Shown here piece by piece: positions 22,156 through 33,400 of a stretch of DNA of 60,000 bases. The DNA lies in assembly GCA_914767715.1 (NCBI GenBank), contig OU612069.1, forward strand, positions 12,709,387 to 12,769,386, read 5' to 3'. The stretch comes from Membranipora membranacea (lineage: Eukaryota > Bryozoa > Gymnolaemata > Cheilostomatida > Membraniporidae). The position numbers and the translations under genes are program-made. The notes below the pieces were generated by a model, which did not search any database, had not been told where the DNA came from, and saw only the letters and a program-made list of their open reading frames with translations. How positions within the stretch are numbered: position 1 is the first letter of the stretch; each line of letters opens with the position of its first letter.

Positions 22156-22990
22156 CCGTTAGTAAAAAATACTAATTTTCTCAGGTTCCTAGCGGGGTAA
22201 TATCTCAAAATACAATGTAATAATAAGCGTTAAATTCTATGATCAATTAAGTCTATTCAACTGTAGTTACTCAAGATAGTTTAACTTAGGGAATTCTTTC
22301 CTCAATATTACAAAGGAAATTCACTGGGAAACCCTATTGTAACTTCCTTGTTATGATGGTACTTGATAATGTTTAAAGAATGCGACAAATTATGTATGAC
22401 CTGTCATGTTTGTTTGTCTACACACTATGTTAATAAACCAAATTAATATCTCAAGTAGTCTGATATGTCAATAATCAAGTGCTTTGCTCAACAAAAGGCA
22501 ACCCAACAATAGACTTCGTTCTACCGTTCACTGTTCTGAACAGAAAAGGCTACTTGGTAGAACTAGGGCTATCCTTACCCTGACTTGCGGGGGGGGGGGG
22601 GGGGGGGGGGGGGATGTTACTTCAAAGGATTAGCTTTACTATTACATAACATACAACTTGACAGTCTACTTATGATAATAAAATTAAATTTCAGCCTTCT
22701 AAATAACCAATTTCAATTACATCAAAGGATGACTTTGATTCAAGCTCTCCAATAGTTATGTCAACTTATTAAAAGTATTTGACCCAAGCGAAGCAGTTTC
22801 ACTTGCCAAAAATAAACTGCTTTATGCCCCACTTTAGGTATGCCAATAAATACCCTGAAGTGCCACCTGCCCGGCTAGAAAATATTAGCCTCTTACAAAT
22901 TTTGAATTTATTGAAAACAAAGTCAAATGACACTTTAACTTCATAAAATTTGAGATATAAATAAATCTTCAAGATCTTAAAATTAATTGC
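22156..22990. other. AT-rich DNA with a 25-base poly-G run
   Basis: A run of 25 G occupies 22589-22613, opposite in strand to the C tracts of the array. No coding or RNA feature recognised in the rest. Confidence 0.5.
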
Positions 22991-22994
22991 CTTA

Positions 22995-23260
22995 TAAATA
23001 ATACTGTCTGTAATTCTTCTTTGTGAACGCTCCTGTCACTATGTCTTCAAACTCGTGATCTTGAACTCTGTAATTCCTCCTGGTGTACGCCTCTGTCACC
23101 GTATATTCAACTCGTAATCTTGAACTCTGTGATTCCTCTTTGTGTACGCCTCTGTCACCGTGTCTTCAACTCGTAATCTTGAACTCTGTAATTCCTCATT
23201 GTGTACGTCTCTCTCACTATGTCTTCAACTCCCAATCCTGAACTCTGTATTTCACCTTAA
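22995..23260 (+). repeat. Minisatellite, about 60-bp unit, about 4 copies
   Basis: The unit carries CTCTGTAATTCCTC, GTGTACGCCTCTGTCACCGT and CTTCAACTCGTAATCTTGAA. Copies begin roughly every 60 bases from about 23000 and decay in the last one. Confidence 0.75.
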
Positions 23261-23269
23261 TAAACTCTT

Positions 23270-23530
23270 ACCACCAATGTCTAAAAATGATACTCTTGGT
23301 AAACCCTTGCTCCCAAAGTCTATGATACCCTCTGGCAAACCCTTGCTGCCAAAGTCTAAAATGCTACTACTATGGCAAACCCTTGCTGCCAAAGTCTAAA
23401 GCTCACACACTATGGCAAACCCTTGCTGCCAAAGTCTAAAGATGATACACTATGGCAAACCCTTGCTGCCAAAGTCTAAATATGATACACTATGGCAAAC
23501 CCTTGCTGCCAAAGTCTAAAGATGATACTA
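23270..23530 (+). repeat. Minisatellite, about 42-bp unit, about 6 copies
   Basis: The unit GCAAACCCTTGCTGCCAAAG + TCTAAAGATGATACACTATG is repeated, the last four copies nearly identical. It adjoins the preceding minisatellite but is unrelated in sequence. Confidence 0.8.
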
Positions 23531-24550
23531 CAAATTTGGTACAGTGGGCCCTGCCTTATATAGGATGTTAGGATTGCTGAGTTGGCACGTTGCAATAATG
23601 CTGAGGTGGCGCACCAAAATTTCCGTTTGCTGACAAGTAGAACATTTGCTAGGGTCGGTATGTTGCAATGACCCTGACTCGGACTGTTTGCTGACTATAC
23701 ATGACTCATAAACCCAAGTGTAATTATAAAACATATGATAAATATTGGTTAGCACATGGCATGTCATTTATTTGATAATAAATAATTATTAAACATAAAA
23801 ATGATCTTACTCCTATTCTGAAGTTGCCAGTATGTATAAGTTATGTTAATCATAGAATTAATAATAATTCTACAGCCATCAGTTTTTCTAATGCTGCTTT
23901 CCATGACCGGATAAATAGTCACAATCAAAAACCAATGATAAATAAATAATCACAGCACAAATCTCTACTGCTAATTGTGGTAATGTAAATAAACAGACAC
24001 AACAATTGTTCATGAATAGTGCAGCCAATGAACTAAACCTTAGGTTTAGTTCATTGGTGCAGCGGCTAATAAAATGGGGGCGGGGCAGGGGGGGGGAATA
24101 GCATTGATTAAAAGGTCACTGTTGCAGTAAACATTATTGAATACTATCTTTGTTGAGACAGTTGTGTCTCTAATAGTTGCTGCCTAAATTTACATATTAC
24201 TAACTAATTATCTTCATAATTATATTTTTGTTTCATAATAATTAAACTGAAGCTAAATCAAACATCCTTCAATAATTATTAGCACGCCAAGGATTAGTGC
24301 TTGATATAATGTATCAGTTATGCCTTGATGACCGGGCTCCTTTGTGCTACAAGCTAAACCTACTACAAGGGGTCCCAGCAATGGGCCATGTAAGGCTAAT
24401 AACCCTAACACATACGCTGTGTTTCATCAAAGTTTTAGTTCATTGGTTTCATAGGGTGGCAATGGTGAATCGGAATGTGCTGTGGGATGAGAGAACACAA
24501 CTCCGAGTAGTGAATAGCGGAATATCTAATAAGCGCCATCGACCCATTCT
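23531..24550. other. Non-coding DNA with one perfect hairpin
   Basis: A 16-base perfect stem with a 1-base spacer lies at 24025-24057 (CCAATGAACTAAACCT and complement). Part of its arm (TTTTAGTTCATTGG) recurs near 24435. No gene supported; the 89-codon frame at 24297-24566 has no recognised domain. Confidence 0.45.
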
Positions 24551-24554
24551 TCTT

Positions 24555-24715
24555 TGGGGATGGTGAGATGGTGCAATCGGTTAGCGCACTTGCTATTCAC
24601 TGCCAGTCGATTAGTGCGGCAGGAGTTGTGGGTTCGAGTCCCACTGGGGGAGCTGTTTTACGGTTGATTGTTCCAGCACCCTCTGGTGTATACCTCTCCT
24701 TCACTTTGCATTGTA
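24555..24715 (+). mobile_element. tRNA-derived SINE (best copy of its family)
   Basis: Box A GATGGTGCAATCGGTTAGCGC and box B GTGGGTTCGAGTCCCAC are both excellent, about 50 bases apart. The 5' and 3' acceptor strands do not pair, which argues against a tRNA gene. The tail CAGCACCCTCTGGTGTATA is shared with the 3.3 kb copy. Confidence 0.7.
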
Positions 24716-25394
24716 CGGCAGATTATTTTAGATAGTACATAGTTACATTTTGCTAGCTCAGCAGACCAAGGCTAAATAAATAAAGCATCGCTGAGTAAGC
24801 CATGGAATGACACAAGCATGCTTTCAGCGCATGCACAGTTTATAAACCCTTATTTTGCATGTGTGCCGTCCATAATAATCATAATTCAATTGATAAATAC
24901 AGGGCCTATAAGGTTGCTGCTTACCTACACTAATAAATACCAGTATAATAACTATGGTATATGTCAGGAGTTACAAAAATGCTCCTGACAATGGTACTCG
25001 TCTAAGCCCCCTTGACTTTCACCCCCACCTTCCGCTCTCCGGCCAGGAGAGCTGTAGATTAAATTGTAGATTGAGATGTAACCTTATCAACTCCATTTTA
25101 GTGTATTTTCAGATAACCTTTTACATTTGGTATGACAGCTGTTTGATCAAAATATTATGTTACCATTAATCAACCCTGATGCAAAGCCCCCCCCCCCCCC
25201 CCCCGGGCCTCTCAATGACAACAAAATATAATATCCTCAAATCTAGAGTGGAGTTTTCTGACCCTTTTTTGCTCCATGCAGGTTTATCTAGAATTTCTAG
25301 ATGCTTATTTCTGTGAAGGAGTTAAAAAGTTTGAACGACGACTAAAACACCTCCAAGGGCTTCCTACTACTAGCATAAAAAACATTGATCTTTG

Positions 25395-25731
25395 TTTGTT
25401 CTTCTAACAATTTAAGAACCTATGCTAAATATTTTTATGAAACAAAAGATCTTAACTCTGATAAGCCTAGTTTTTCAAACTGAATGCTGGTACGTTATTA
25501 CGATTTTCAAATGTTTTATTTTTGATATTCAGATTTTATTGTTGTAAAACAATTACATTAGCGAGTCTGTGGGGTTAGTCTGTTTCATTTAAAGGCTGAA
25601 CTAAATCATTGCTCATATTGTTATGCAACTAGTTAATTCAATGTTCATCCAGCTCAATTTCTGACACCCATTTTAAAAAACATGATGTATAATAAAGCAG
25701 CTTTTACTGATCGCCCAATATTATCAGATAA
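25395..25731 (+). repeat. Array module 21, donor mutated
   Basis: It has TTTGTTTGTTCTTCTAACAATTTAAGAACC and an eroded TTACATTAGCGAGTCTGTGG block. The aligned donor reads ATCAG|ATAAGG, the same GT to AT loss as module 4. The preceding spacer has a C tract near 25188-25204. Confidence 0.6.
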
Positions 25732-26464
25732 GGATACTGTATCTTATTTGGCATATCCTATCAAAATAAAAACACAAATATAGGTTGGAACTGTTAACGG
25801 AAGGATATAAGGTGTGGGAGGATTTGCTTCTAGGTCAACACCAAATTATAGATCTGGTTTCTCCTAATATATTATTAATTACCTGCAGGAGAAGCTTAAT
25901 GACCAGACCGATTCCTATATACATCCGATGAATCAATAGCTTCATAAATTTACCTGCTCTCTCATATTCTAGTGGCCGACGGACGGTTGGCAAGAATCTG
26001 GTGGGATCACACTATCATAATCTTATTTACAGTCCAACCATATCTTACATATTCTCATCCAAAAGGCACAACTTGACCTTAGCGGAGTTGTCCCACTTCA
26101 TCATCTCTCTAGAAGTATGACAGCAACACCTTGGTAGCCTTCCAATTCCATTCAAAACCCTGCCGCTGAATCAAAAATTGGTCTGAATAACAAGAATATT
26201 TTGAATTTTTCTCTTAGGTTATGGCCAATATCAATCTTTATGAATCATGAGCACTGTGAATTCATTCTGCAAATATGCCGATCTTAGGAGTTGTCATCTC
26301 AAATAGCAGCTCTAATCGTTCGAATATAGTTTGCAGATGACATTAGAAGACATGATTCCTTCTGCCAGCCTACAGTCAAATCCGCTTGCCCTGCTTACCA
26401 AAAATTCACCAACTTGGATGGCTTCCCTTCCAAAGATAGCCCGCACTAAGGATGGGCAAGTGGA

Positions 26465-26530
26465 AGTCTAAGTGCTCAGACTCCAAGGCGCAGGTAACTC
26501 CCTGTGCCTTGGAGTCTGAGCACTTAGACT
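26465..26530. repeat. Long hairpin, 30-base stem
   Basis: AGTCTAAGTGCTCAGACTCC... at 26465-26494 pairs with its complement at 26501-26530 around TAACTC, with one mismatch. It is isolated and shows no terminal target duplication, so its origin is unclear. Confidence 0.7.
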
Positions 26531-26884
26531 AGGCAAGTAGTCCCTAGGCTTTTCAGAACTGCTGTTTTGTTCATGTAAGGTTAACTTAATCAAATTGTCT
26601 AGACTAGAGTATGTCATTCCTCTATTAGTCTAATGTTGTTTGTGAGGATTTATGGGAGATTTAGCTCTGAGCTAGCATGATTTGCAAGATTCTGCAAAAA
26701 CAAACAGACACAAATCAGCACCTTTGATAGAGCTACCAAAATAGAAACACCTCAAGTTCATTCTTTGGTTTATTATTTATCACAATAACGTTCCATGATT
26801 TGTGACCTTGTGTTATGCTGGGCTTGAATTAGTTCCTTTCCCTATTATATATATAAATTGTGCTGTTGAAATAAGAGCAGAGCT

Positions 26885-27233
26885 TGTTTATTCCCCTAAT
26901 GATGTCAGAACCTATTCTAAATACTTATAAGAAACAAAGTAGCCTAGTTTCACAAACTGAATACTTCTCTATTACAGAGCTGGCTATCAACTGGTTTGAG
27001 ATCTACTCTGGTTTCTTTTGTTTGAAAAAAATACAGTAGCCACTAGCCAGTATAGCAAGTTGACTCAGTTCAATTCCAATTATAGTACTTAATGAAAGAA
27101 GCTATTTTGTTGCAAAATAAATAAATTCATTGTCCAACCAATCGTGTTTCTTTTGCTCTTTTTAAAATAGCCGTTCCGACAGATCTTCACTCCACCTCAT
27201 ACCAGTGCCACTGATCGTCCTGTATAACATCAG
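26885..27233 (+). repeat. Array module 22, strongest donor in the array
   Basis: The short-block subfamily with TTCCGACAGATC and ending in CAG|GTAAGTG at 27234, a full consensus donor. It is the nearest intact donor to the first coding exon of the B-box gene (about 2.9 kb downstream). Confidence 0.65.
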
Positions 27234-28398
27234 GTAAGTGTACCACAACATTATTCACACAGTGTTTACTCAAACAGTAGAAGGGAGGCTGTAAATAGTG
27301 GGAGGATTGGCACAAGGTCAAGCGCTCTATAAGTTAATTAATTAATTAATAAATATTATTGACTACATGTAGGTGACTCATTACGACCAGGCTGATCATT
27401 ATATATTTACGATTATTTGAACCTTCATGATTTCTCCCTTCCTTATAGCCTAATCTACAATCCAATTCTATCTTACTATTCTCATCTAATTTCACCAATC
27501 TAAATTGATCAACTCAACATAATTTTTCACCTCTTTCACCTCCTACGCCAGTACAACAGCGACACTTTCATAGCCTCAAGCTTCCATACGTCATAGCAGT
27601 CACCAAATCAAAAAGCCCCACATTACATGCATATTCACTTTTATCGTTGATAAAAAAGATTAAGGATATGTCTTATGAGTACATGACACTGCGAATTAAT
27701 TTGGCAAAGTTGTCATCCCAATTGGCAGCTTCGATGTCATTACCCTAGTCCGAGTCCCCCAGACTTAAACCCCCTGACCGCCCCCCAGATAAGATAACCT
27801 TGTCATCATTTGGAAGTCATGCAAAAAGCAGAGATTGGAAGAAATAATGTTCAGACATGCTAAATTTATTTAGTCTGGCCAACTTGCGTTACCGATAATT
27901 TACCCGGTTCCCCTCCGCCCCCTACAGAAACAAATTAGACAGAGGTGGGAAACTCCAGCTCACTCAAGTTCACAAGAGCTGGGGAAGCTGGTCAAAATCA
28001 CTCTACTCTAAGTTCACTTTTGGTGGTGTTGACTCCACTCCACTCTACATTTTCATCTGTTTTATCTTGCCTACCCTTCTCTCAGAGTGTCGTTTTATAT
28101 TATGACTCTCTCTTTGAGTATTTACTGTGAGCCACTCGAGTAGACAGGAGAGTTTTTATATGTTATTGTTTTGTTAACAATTCTTGTTCATTCGCCATTT
28201 CCTTATTTTCATGTTGCTTAGTAACAGGGGAATTACCATTTGTAGTCTGGTATTTTGCAATCTGATATTCTATGTGATACAATACTGTGATAGACTACAC
28301 ATCTGTCTAGCTTTCAGATTAATGTAAGAAGAATGACTAGAATAACACCATCAGCTAAAAAGTTTAAGCATGTCTGGCGTTTTCTCACACTCCTTTAA

Positions 28399-28760
28399 AT
28401 ACTACCCAAAGGCCAATTCATGTTATAGTCAGGCAGTTATTTATGATAAAGTTTTGCCATGCTAACCTGACACAACTTTATCTTAAGTTATTGTAGGTGA
28501 ATGCTTTTTTTTGGTATCTTTTTGTTTTTTTATGAAACATATACATTATCATGACAGAGATGTTATAAATCGTATGCTGGCAATAGCTTTCAGTTTAGGT
28601 CTTGTAGATAAAGCTGTTGTTATAAAAAGCGATAAAATAGCACTGGCTCTGTAAAATCGTTGAAAAAGCTAGACTTCTGTTTGTTCGGCAATGTTTTGGT
28701 CTGAATCTGCAATCCCATGATGTAACTCCCTGACTATAACATGCATTTTTTAGCTAGTCT
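28399..28760. mobile_element. Foldback element copy (TACTACCCAAAG family)
   Basis: Left end ATACTACCCAAAGG...TTATAGTCAGGCAG pairs loosely with CCTGACTATAACATGCA...TAGTCT at the right. TTAA precedes the left end (28395-28398) and a decayed TTAG follows the right. A cleaner copy is at 34427-34702. It lies in a stretch (27938-29045) foreign to the module spacer, rich in CACTCTACTC at both edges, which may be a larger insertion. Confidence 0.55.
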
Positions 28761-29304
28761 TTAGTACAAGGCAATCCTTCAAAATATTGCAACTTTGACT
28801 TGACCAAGCTCTGACTTCATCATAATGACTTTTTGCCATAATTAACACACTGTAGTTTGAGACCTAGTTTTTGAATGTCACTTGTATATTTACTCGACTC
28901 TGACACCTGTGTTACTACCTTCCACTCTACTCTAACCAGTGTACTTACTCTTTTACTCTACTCTGGGGCTCTGCAGATAATTTACAGTTCACTCTACTCT
29001 ACTCGTGGTCCAGCTGGCTAACTCTCGTTCACTTTATAGTAGAGAGGCCCAGACATAGCCTTACTTGAAAGTGAAAAAATCCTACTTGTGCCCACCAATG
29101 CACTCTGGTGATCACATGTTACGCCATCGCAGCATAGTCAACCCTAATCTAGAGGTTGTAATTTCCTGATGCAATGCTCTTCCATAGTGTTTATATCTCT
29201 AATTGATTTAATGCTGGGCTTGTATGATAAAGGCCTTTTTGGGTTTGAGTCCCTATCGCTGACATGAATACATCGTATTTAAAATTACCAGTACCAGTAC
29301 TAGT

Positions 29305-29460
29305 TTCCCTCATCATGTCAGAACCTAGGCTAAATTATTTTATGAAACAATGGATTTAAACAAGATTAGCCTTGTTTCACAAATTGAATGGATTTGATTA
29401 ATTACTGTTTTTGATCATCAATCATATTTAATTTCTTGTCAAAGCTGGCATTTGTGTTAT
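29305..29460 (+). repeat. Array module 23, last fragment
   Basis: Has CATGTCAGAACCTAGGCTAAAT and AACAAGATTAGCCTTGTTTCAC, fading after AATCATATTTAATTTC. It is the last recognisable module, about 0.7 kb before the first coding exon of the B-box gene. Confidence 0.5.
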
Positions 29461-30129
29461 AAGAATTCTTCCAGAAGAACTATTTAATTGGCTTTAACAC
29501 CACAATGGTATTTCCTTTGTGAAGAAATTATCGTCTTGACTTCAGTGATGGCCGATCTACGAAAGATTTTAGGTTGGATATGTGCTAGCCAAGGCAGGTT
29601 ATGCCGTAAATGAGGTTTTATTTTAAAATTTTCTACAACTACTGGACTACTCAGGCTATGGTGGTGACTTCACTTTTTTCAAACTAGCAGTATTTATAGA
29701 CGCCTAAGCCTTTATAGGTAAACATATATGTCATGTCTGCATTGATTGAGATTAAGATTAAGATAATTTGTCCTGCATGTAATGTTGTGAAAAATCTTGG
29801 GAATCCCAAGTAAGTTGACCCACTGGATAATATCAACAAATGACGTCATAGTGAGGCAATTAGGGAAAAGAAGAGAGTTGAAACTGTAGGTAGTAATGAC
29901 CAAAAATTGATGGTCAATCCAGATAGTGTCTTGTTAATCGCCTCATCACTCACAATGTGTCAAACATTGACAATCTAAACCATCAAAATATGCAATCTCA
30001 GGCATTGAGGATTATATTACTACTAACTCAGGACCACTGGCGAGTTACATAACATAACTACACTGCATAATACATTGACACAGGGCATATGTGTTTTATA
30101 GAAGTTGTGTCTTTTTTGTTTCGTTAGCT

Positions 30130-30434
30130 ATGGAAATACAAGAAGCAGTTGAGGCGCAGGAAGTTTTAATATCAGAAGTAAAGGAAGGAGTCAAAAGACT
30201 CGGTTCTGCTTTGTCTATTCGCTCTCTAGCAACGACACACACAGCTAATGGTGATGATGAGTGTGATAATCCTCCGTGGTGGGATAACCCTGAGTATTAC
30301 GAGGATATGACCCAGGAGGCTACAATGAAAGATGGCGCTGCACAATTCTTTGATGGAGCTGTCTGTGAAATGGAAGCCTGCATTCGACCTTGGGATTATT
30401 GGTGTGACATCTGTTCTAATGCTATATGTCATCA
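30130..30434 (+). CDS. Exon A of the B-box/propeller gene (start, acidic region, first half of zinc cluster)
   Basis: Encodes residues 1-101 plus two bases. After CTTTTTTGTTTCGTTAG the ATG opens MEIQEAVEAQEV; ends CDICSNAICH then CA|GTAAGT. The tryptophan-rich stretch DNPPWWDNPEYYEDM precedes the cysteines. The zinc cluster is split by the intron after His101. Confidence 0.7.
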
Positions 30435-33400
30435 GTAAGTAATATCACCTTACCAAGTTTTTCATTCTGATGCTAAAGCACAGTTTTGACCCAGTACCAA
30501 TGAAACTATATGATCAGTGCATCATGCTTCTAAATTATATCTAGCCGGTTGAATAAACAAAATATAATATGTAAAATAATAATTATATATTCATAAGTCT
30601 CTTAAAGGCTACACACAGATCAATGCATCTTAAGTAAGTAGACGATTATTATGACAAAGTTATTGAAAGTGTTCAGGAAAGCAATGAACAACCACTGCTC
30701 ATATCAAAGTAATATCGAAGCAATGAACAAAAAAATTTAATATGTTCCAACAAGGACAGTATTGAATGATATAACCGATTCCCCCCTGTGACAGATTGAT
30801 ACTAAAATGACAGAAAAAAAACAGAACAACAGTAAGCCTAGCTCTTGCCTACCGTTACCAGTCACCAAGCTGCTATACTCACACCAGAAGCCAGTTTTGA
30901 CCCTCCTAGACCCTGGGTTTTTGTCTTTGGAATCCCAGTCACTATTCATGCTGATAATGGAGGTTAGCTCTTCATACACAACCCTAGTTTGCCCACCCAT
31001 AGCTAGTACAAGAATGTGCTATATAAATGAGTTGTATAATATCTTATATAAGCATATTTTCATTGGCACCGTGAGGCGCACTGGATAGCAAATGCAGTGT
31101 ATATTATTTTTATTATTAATATTAGGGTGTTAAAAGTCGTCCCAAACAGGCAAATAATTTTCCACACAGACCAAGAATTTAACGATGGAGGTGTATTTAT
31201 TTCTTTCTTTTAATCCAATTGGGGAAAAATATGGATGTACTTCACGCATTTCCAATTAGAAGTAACAATAAATGAAATTGTTAGAATTTTAAAAATAGAC
31301 ATCTTAAGTTAGTGAAAGGGAGGTGGGAGGGAAATTTTGCAGAGTTTAATCTATTCACTGCAACTGTTGTGACCTGTTTGATAGTTGACCATTTCCTTTT
31401 TTAGTCTAAGTTTTCTGAGTTGGTTAAGAGAGGACAACTTCTCATTTCTAGTCCACTTGATAATATTCCATGTCTTGAGTTTGATTGCCAAGACAGAGAA
31501 AGAGAGAGTATCATAAGGGCAGAAGAAAATCTTCCTGCGTCAAAACTTTAGTTTCCACAAGATACCATGAAAATACAGGGAAAATATTAAGAAAGCCATT
31601 TTCGGCCATTTTGTTCAAAGAACCTTCGATTCACGATGTGCCATAACCATAGAGTTATTATATACTCTAGAGTGGACAATGCAGTGCTAAAAAAGTCCTA
31701 CTTAATTATTGCGAAATCCATGACACACCACAATCTGGTTGTGTATGGCTAGTGCCTGTATAATATAACTTATCATTGAGAATATACGTATTGGGCAAGG
31801 CAATTTAGATTTTTAGAGCGCTTATAGCCATTTTTTCGGAAAATTTTTCATGTGATTCTATGTGGATCACTTGCTGTTATTTTCACTTTCAATTCCTTGA
31901 CACAACGGAATCTGGTTGTGCGTGGATAGCGCATGAATCATTGACTTTATCATTGAAAATATTAGAAATGGACATACAAATTTAGTTTATTGTGCACTTA
32001 TAGCCATTTTTCAGAGAATTTCACATGTAACACCATCTGCATCACCTGCAGGTATTTTCTCTTCCAGTCAGTATACAATTTTTCTTATTCTCGCCAAATA
32101 TCGACCGCAAACACATGAGCTTAAATCGCAATTACAGGGCTAGCTGGTTTCTGCCACTTGCCAGGCATATAACTGTGTCCTGTCTCTCTAACTAATAAGT
32201 TGTACACTCAGTCGGTTTATTTTATCTGATCAGCTCCAGCTACTGACGTTGATTTGTGATAACATGGGAAAAGCGATAGGAGGAGAAAAAGTTTGCTGCT
32301 TGCCTTAACCTCAACCGCAGACGCATCATCACGATAAAATCACAATTACCTGGCTAGCCGGTTTTGCCCCTACCACTTGCCTGCCAGTTTAACTGTGTCG
32401 TGTCGCTCTAACTAAAATGTTACACACTCAGTGAGTTCATTTTATGTCCAGTATCATGACTTCCAATTATACAAGGCGTGCAGGTTACCCGTGGTTCAAA
32501 AATTTTGAGCTTAAAGATCTCGTGATTTGGTTTGGCTATGTCATTTATAGCTCTTAATTCCATTTCCAGGGTATGTATTTGTATCGCCGAAACTATTCAA
32601 GTCAACACAGCAGGTTAAATCAATAAACACATAATCTCTTATGCTGAGTCATTGAATATCAAGAAAACGTCGAATGGGCAACTCAAGATTCATACTTGTC
32701 CAGATTGACTCTGGATTTTCTTAAATTCCCTCATTCAGTCTGGAAAATTGTATGAAAATGGCCTTCAGTTATCAGTCGCAACACATTATGGAGAAAACAC
32801 CGTAATATTGCGTCTTTGCAACTCCAATCTTCAGTTGAGAAGAGTACAGAGGGCATAATTTGAGACTTAAATATTCTAATCTTTAGGTACATATAATAGT
32901 ATACATTGGGAATTAAAGTCTTTTATCCAAATTTTCTATAATGTCATTGGTCCAAATCTATCTATTTGCACTCACCTCTGCGTTCTACAAACTTTCAGAA
33001 AATTCTACCCACAAGACATGGTTATACGAGTGCTCACCGATGTGACATTTTTAAGTTTCCAGATATTTCATATTTCCCACCACACTTAAAATAAGAGATA
33101 ATTTGGTTCAGGGGGGGGGGGGGGAGGGTGTGATGCAATTCTCTCTGATGGTTGTTTATTTGTAAATGTAAGCATCACATACAATACTTCTACACCTCCG
33201 ATCACTTCTACACAGTCTACTTGTACTTCATAACAATCAAAAATAAAATAAGCCCCTTGAGTGTGTAACATACAGGCTCGTAGTTCTAGGGGAGGCAGGG
33301 AGGCACTGTCTCCCCTAGAATCTAAATATGGTGGCCTAAAAACACTATTATTGAATAACCCATATCAGAAGTGGCTCCCCAGGGATATCCACTTGCCAAA

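Larger units (their letters stand above)
2300..29460 (+). repeat. Array of about 23 diverged same-strand modules with exon-like blocks
   Basis: One module recurs through this 27 kb, always on the plus strand. Recognisable landmarks in order are: a TTTGTTCCCCTAA / CAGAACCTATGCTAAATAC block; CAGATTAGCCTAGTTTCACAA; GAATGCTGGTC; TTTTGATAATCA; a TTACAATAGCAAGTCTAGCGG block; TTCAAAGCCTGAAC; then TTTTAG|AAAAGCTGTTC opening an exon-like block of 57-109 bases that ends CAG|GTAAGTG. Many copies are followed by a G-rich stretch, CT-rich sequence and a C homopolymer ahead of TCAATGACAACAAAATATT. Donors with GT survive at 2689, 4486, 7802, 9858, 10965, 14204, 15898, 16820, 17873 and 27234; others are mutated, for example GT to AT at about 6419 and 25732. 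Individual modules are listed separately. No known transposon ends or coding domain were recognised. Confidence 0.8.

Noticed and set aside
23270-23530. CRISPR-like repeat array
   Set aside because: Units of about 42 bases are directly tandem with no unique spacers, in a eukaryotic context; it is a minisatellite.
24555-24660. tRNA gene
   Set aside because: Internal promoter boxes are good, but the acceptor strands do not pair and a relative with the same non-tRNA tail exists at 3.3 kb, so it is a SINE.
2300-29460. Array modules as copies of a known DNA transposon or satellite
   Set aside because: No terminal inverted repeats, target duplications or transposase domain were found at module edges, and module spacing is irregular. 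A satellite origin is not excluded but does not explain the retained splice sites.
30091-30129. N-terminal extension MFYRSCVFFVSLA on exon A, resembling a signal peptide
   Set aside because: The stretch is a typical intron end (poly-pyrimidine then TTAG), and a secreted form would not suit a B-box-like protein.
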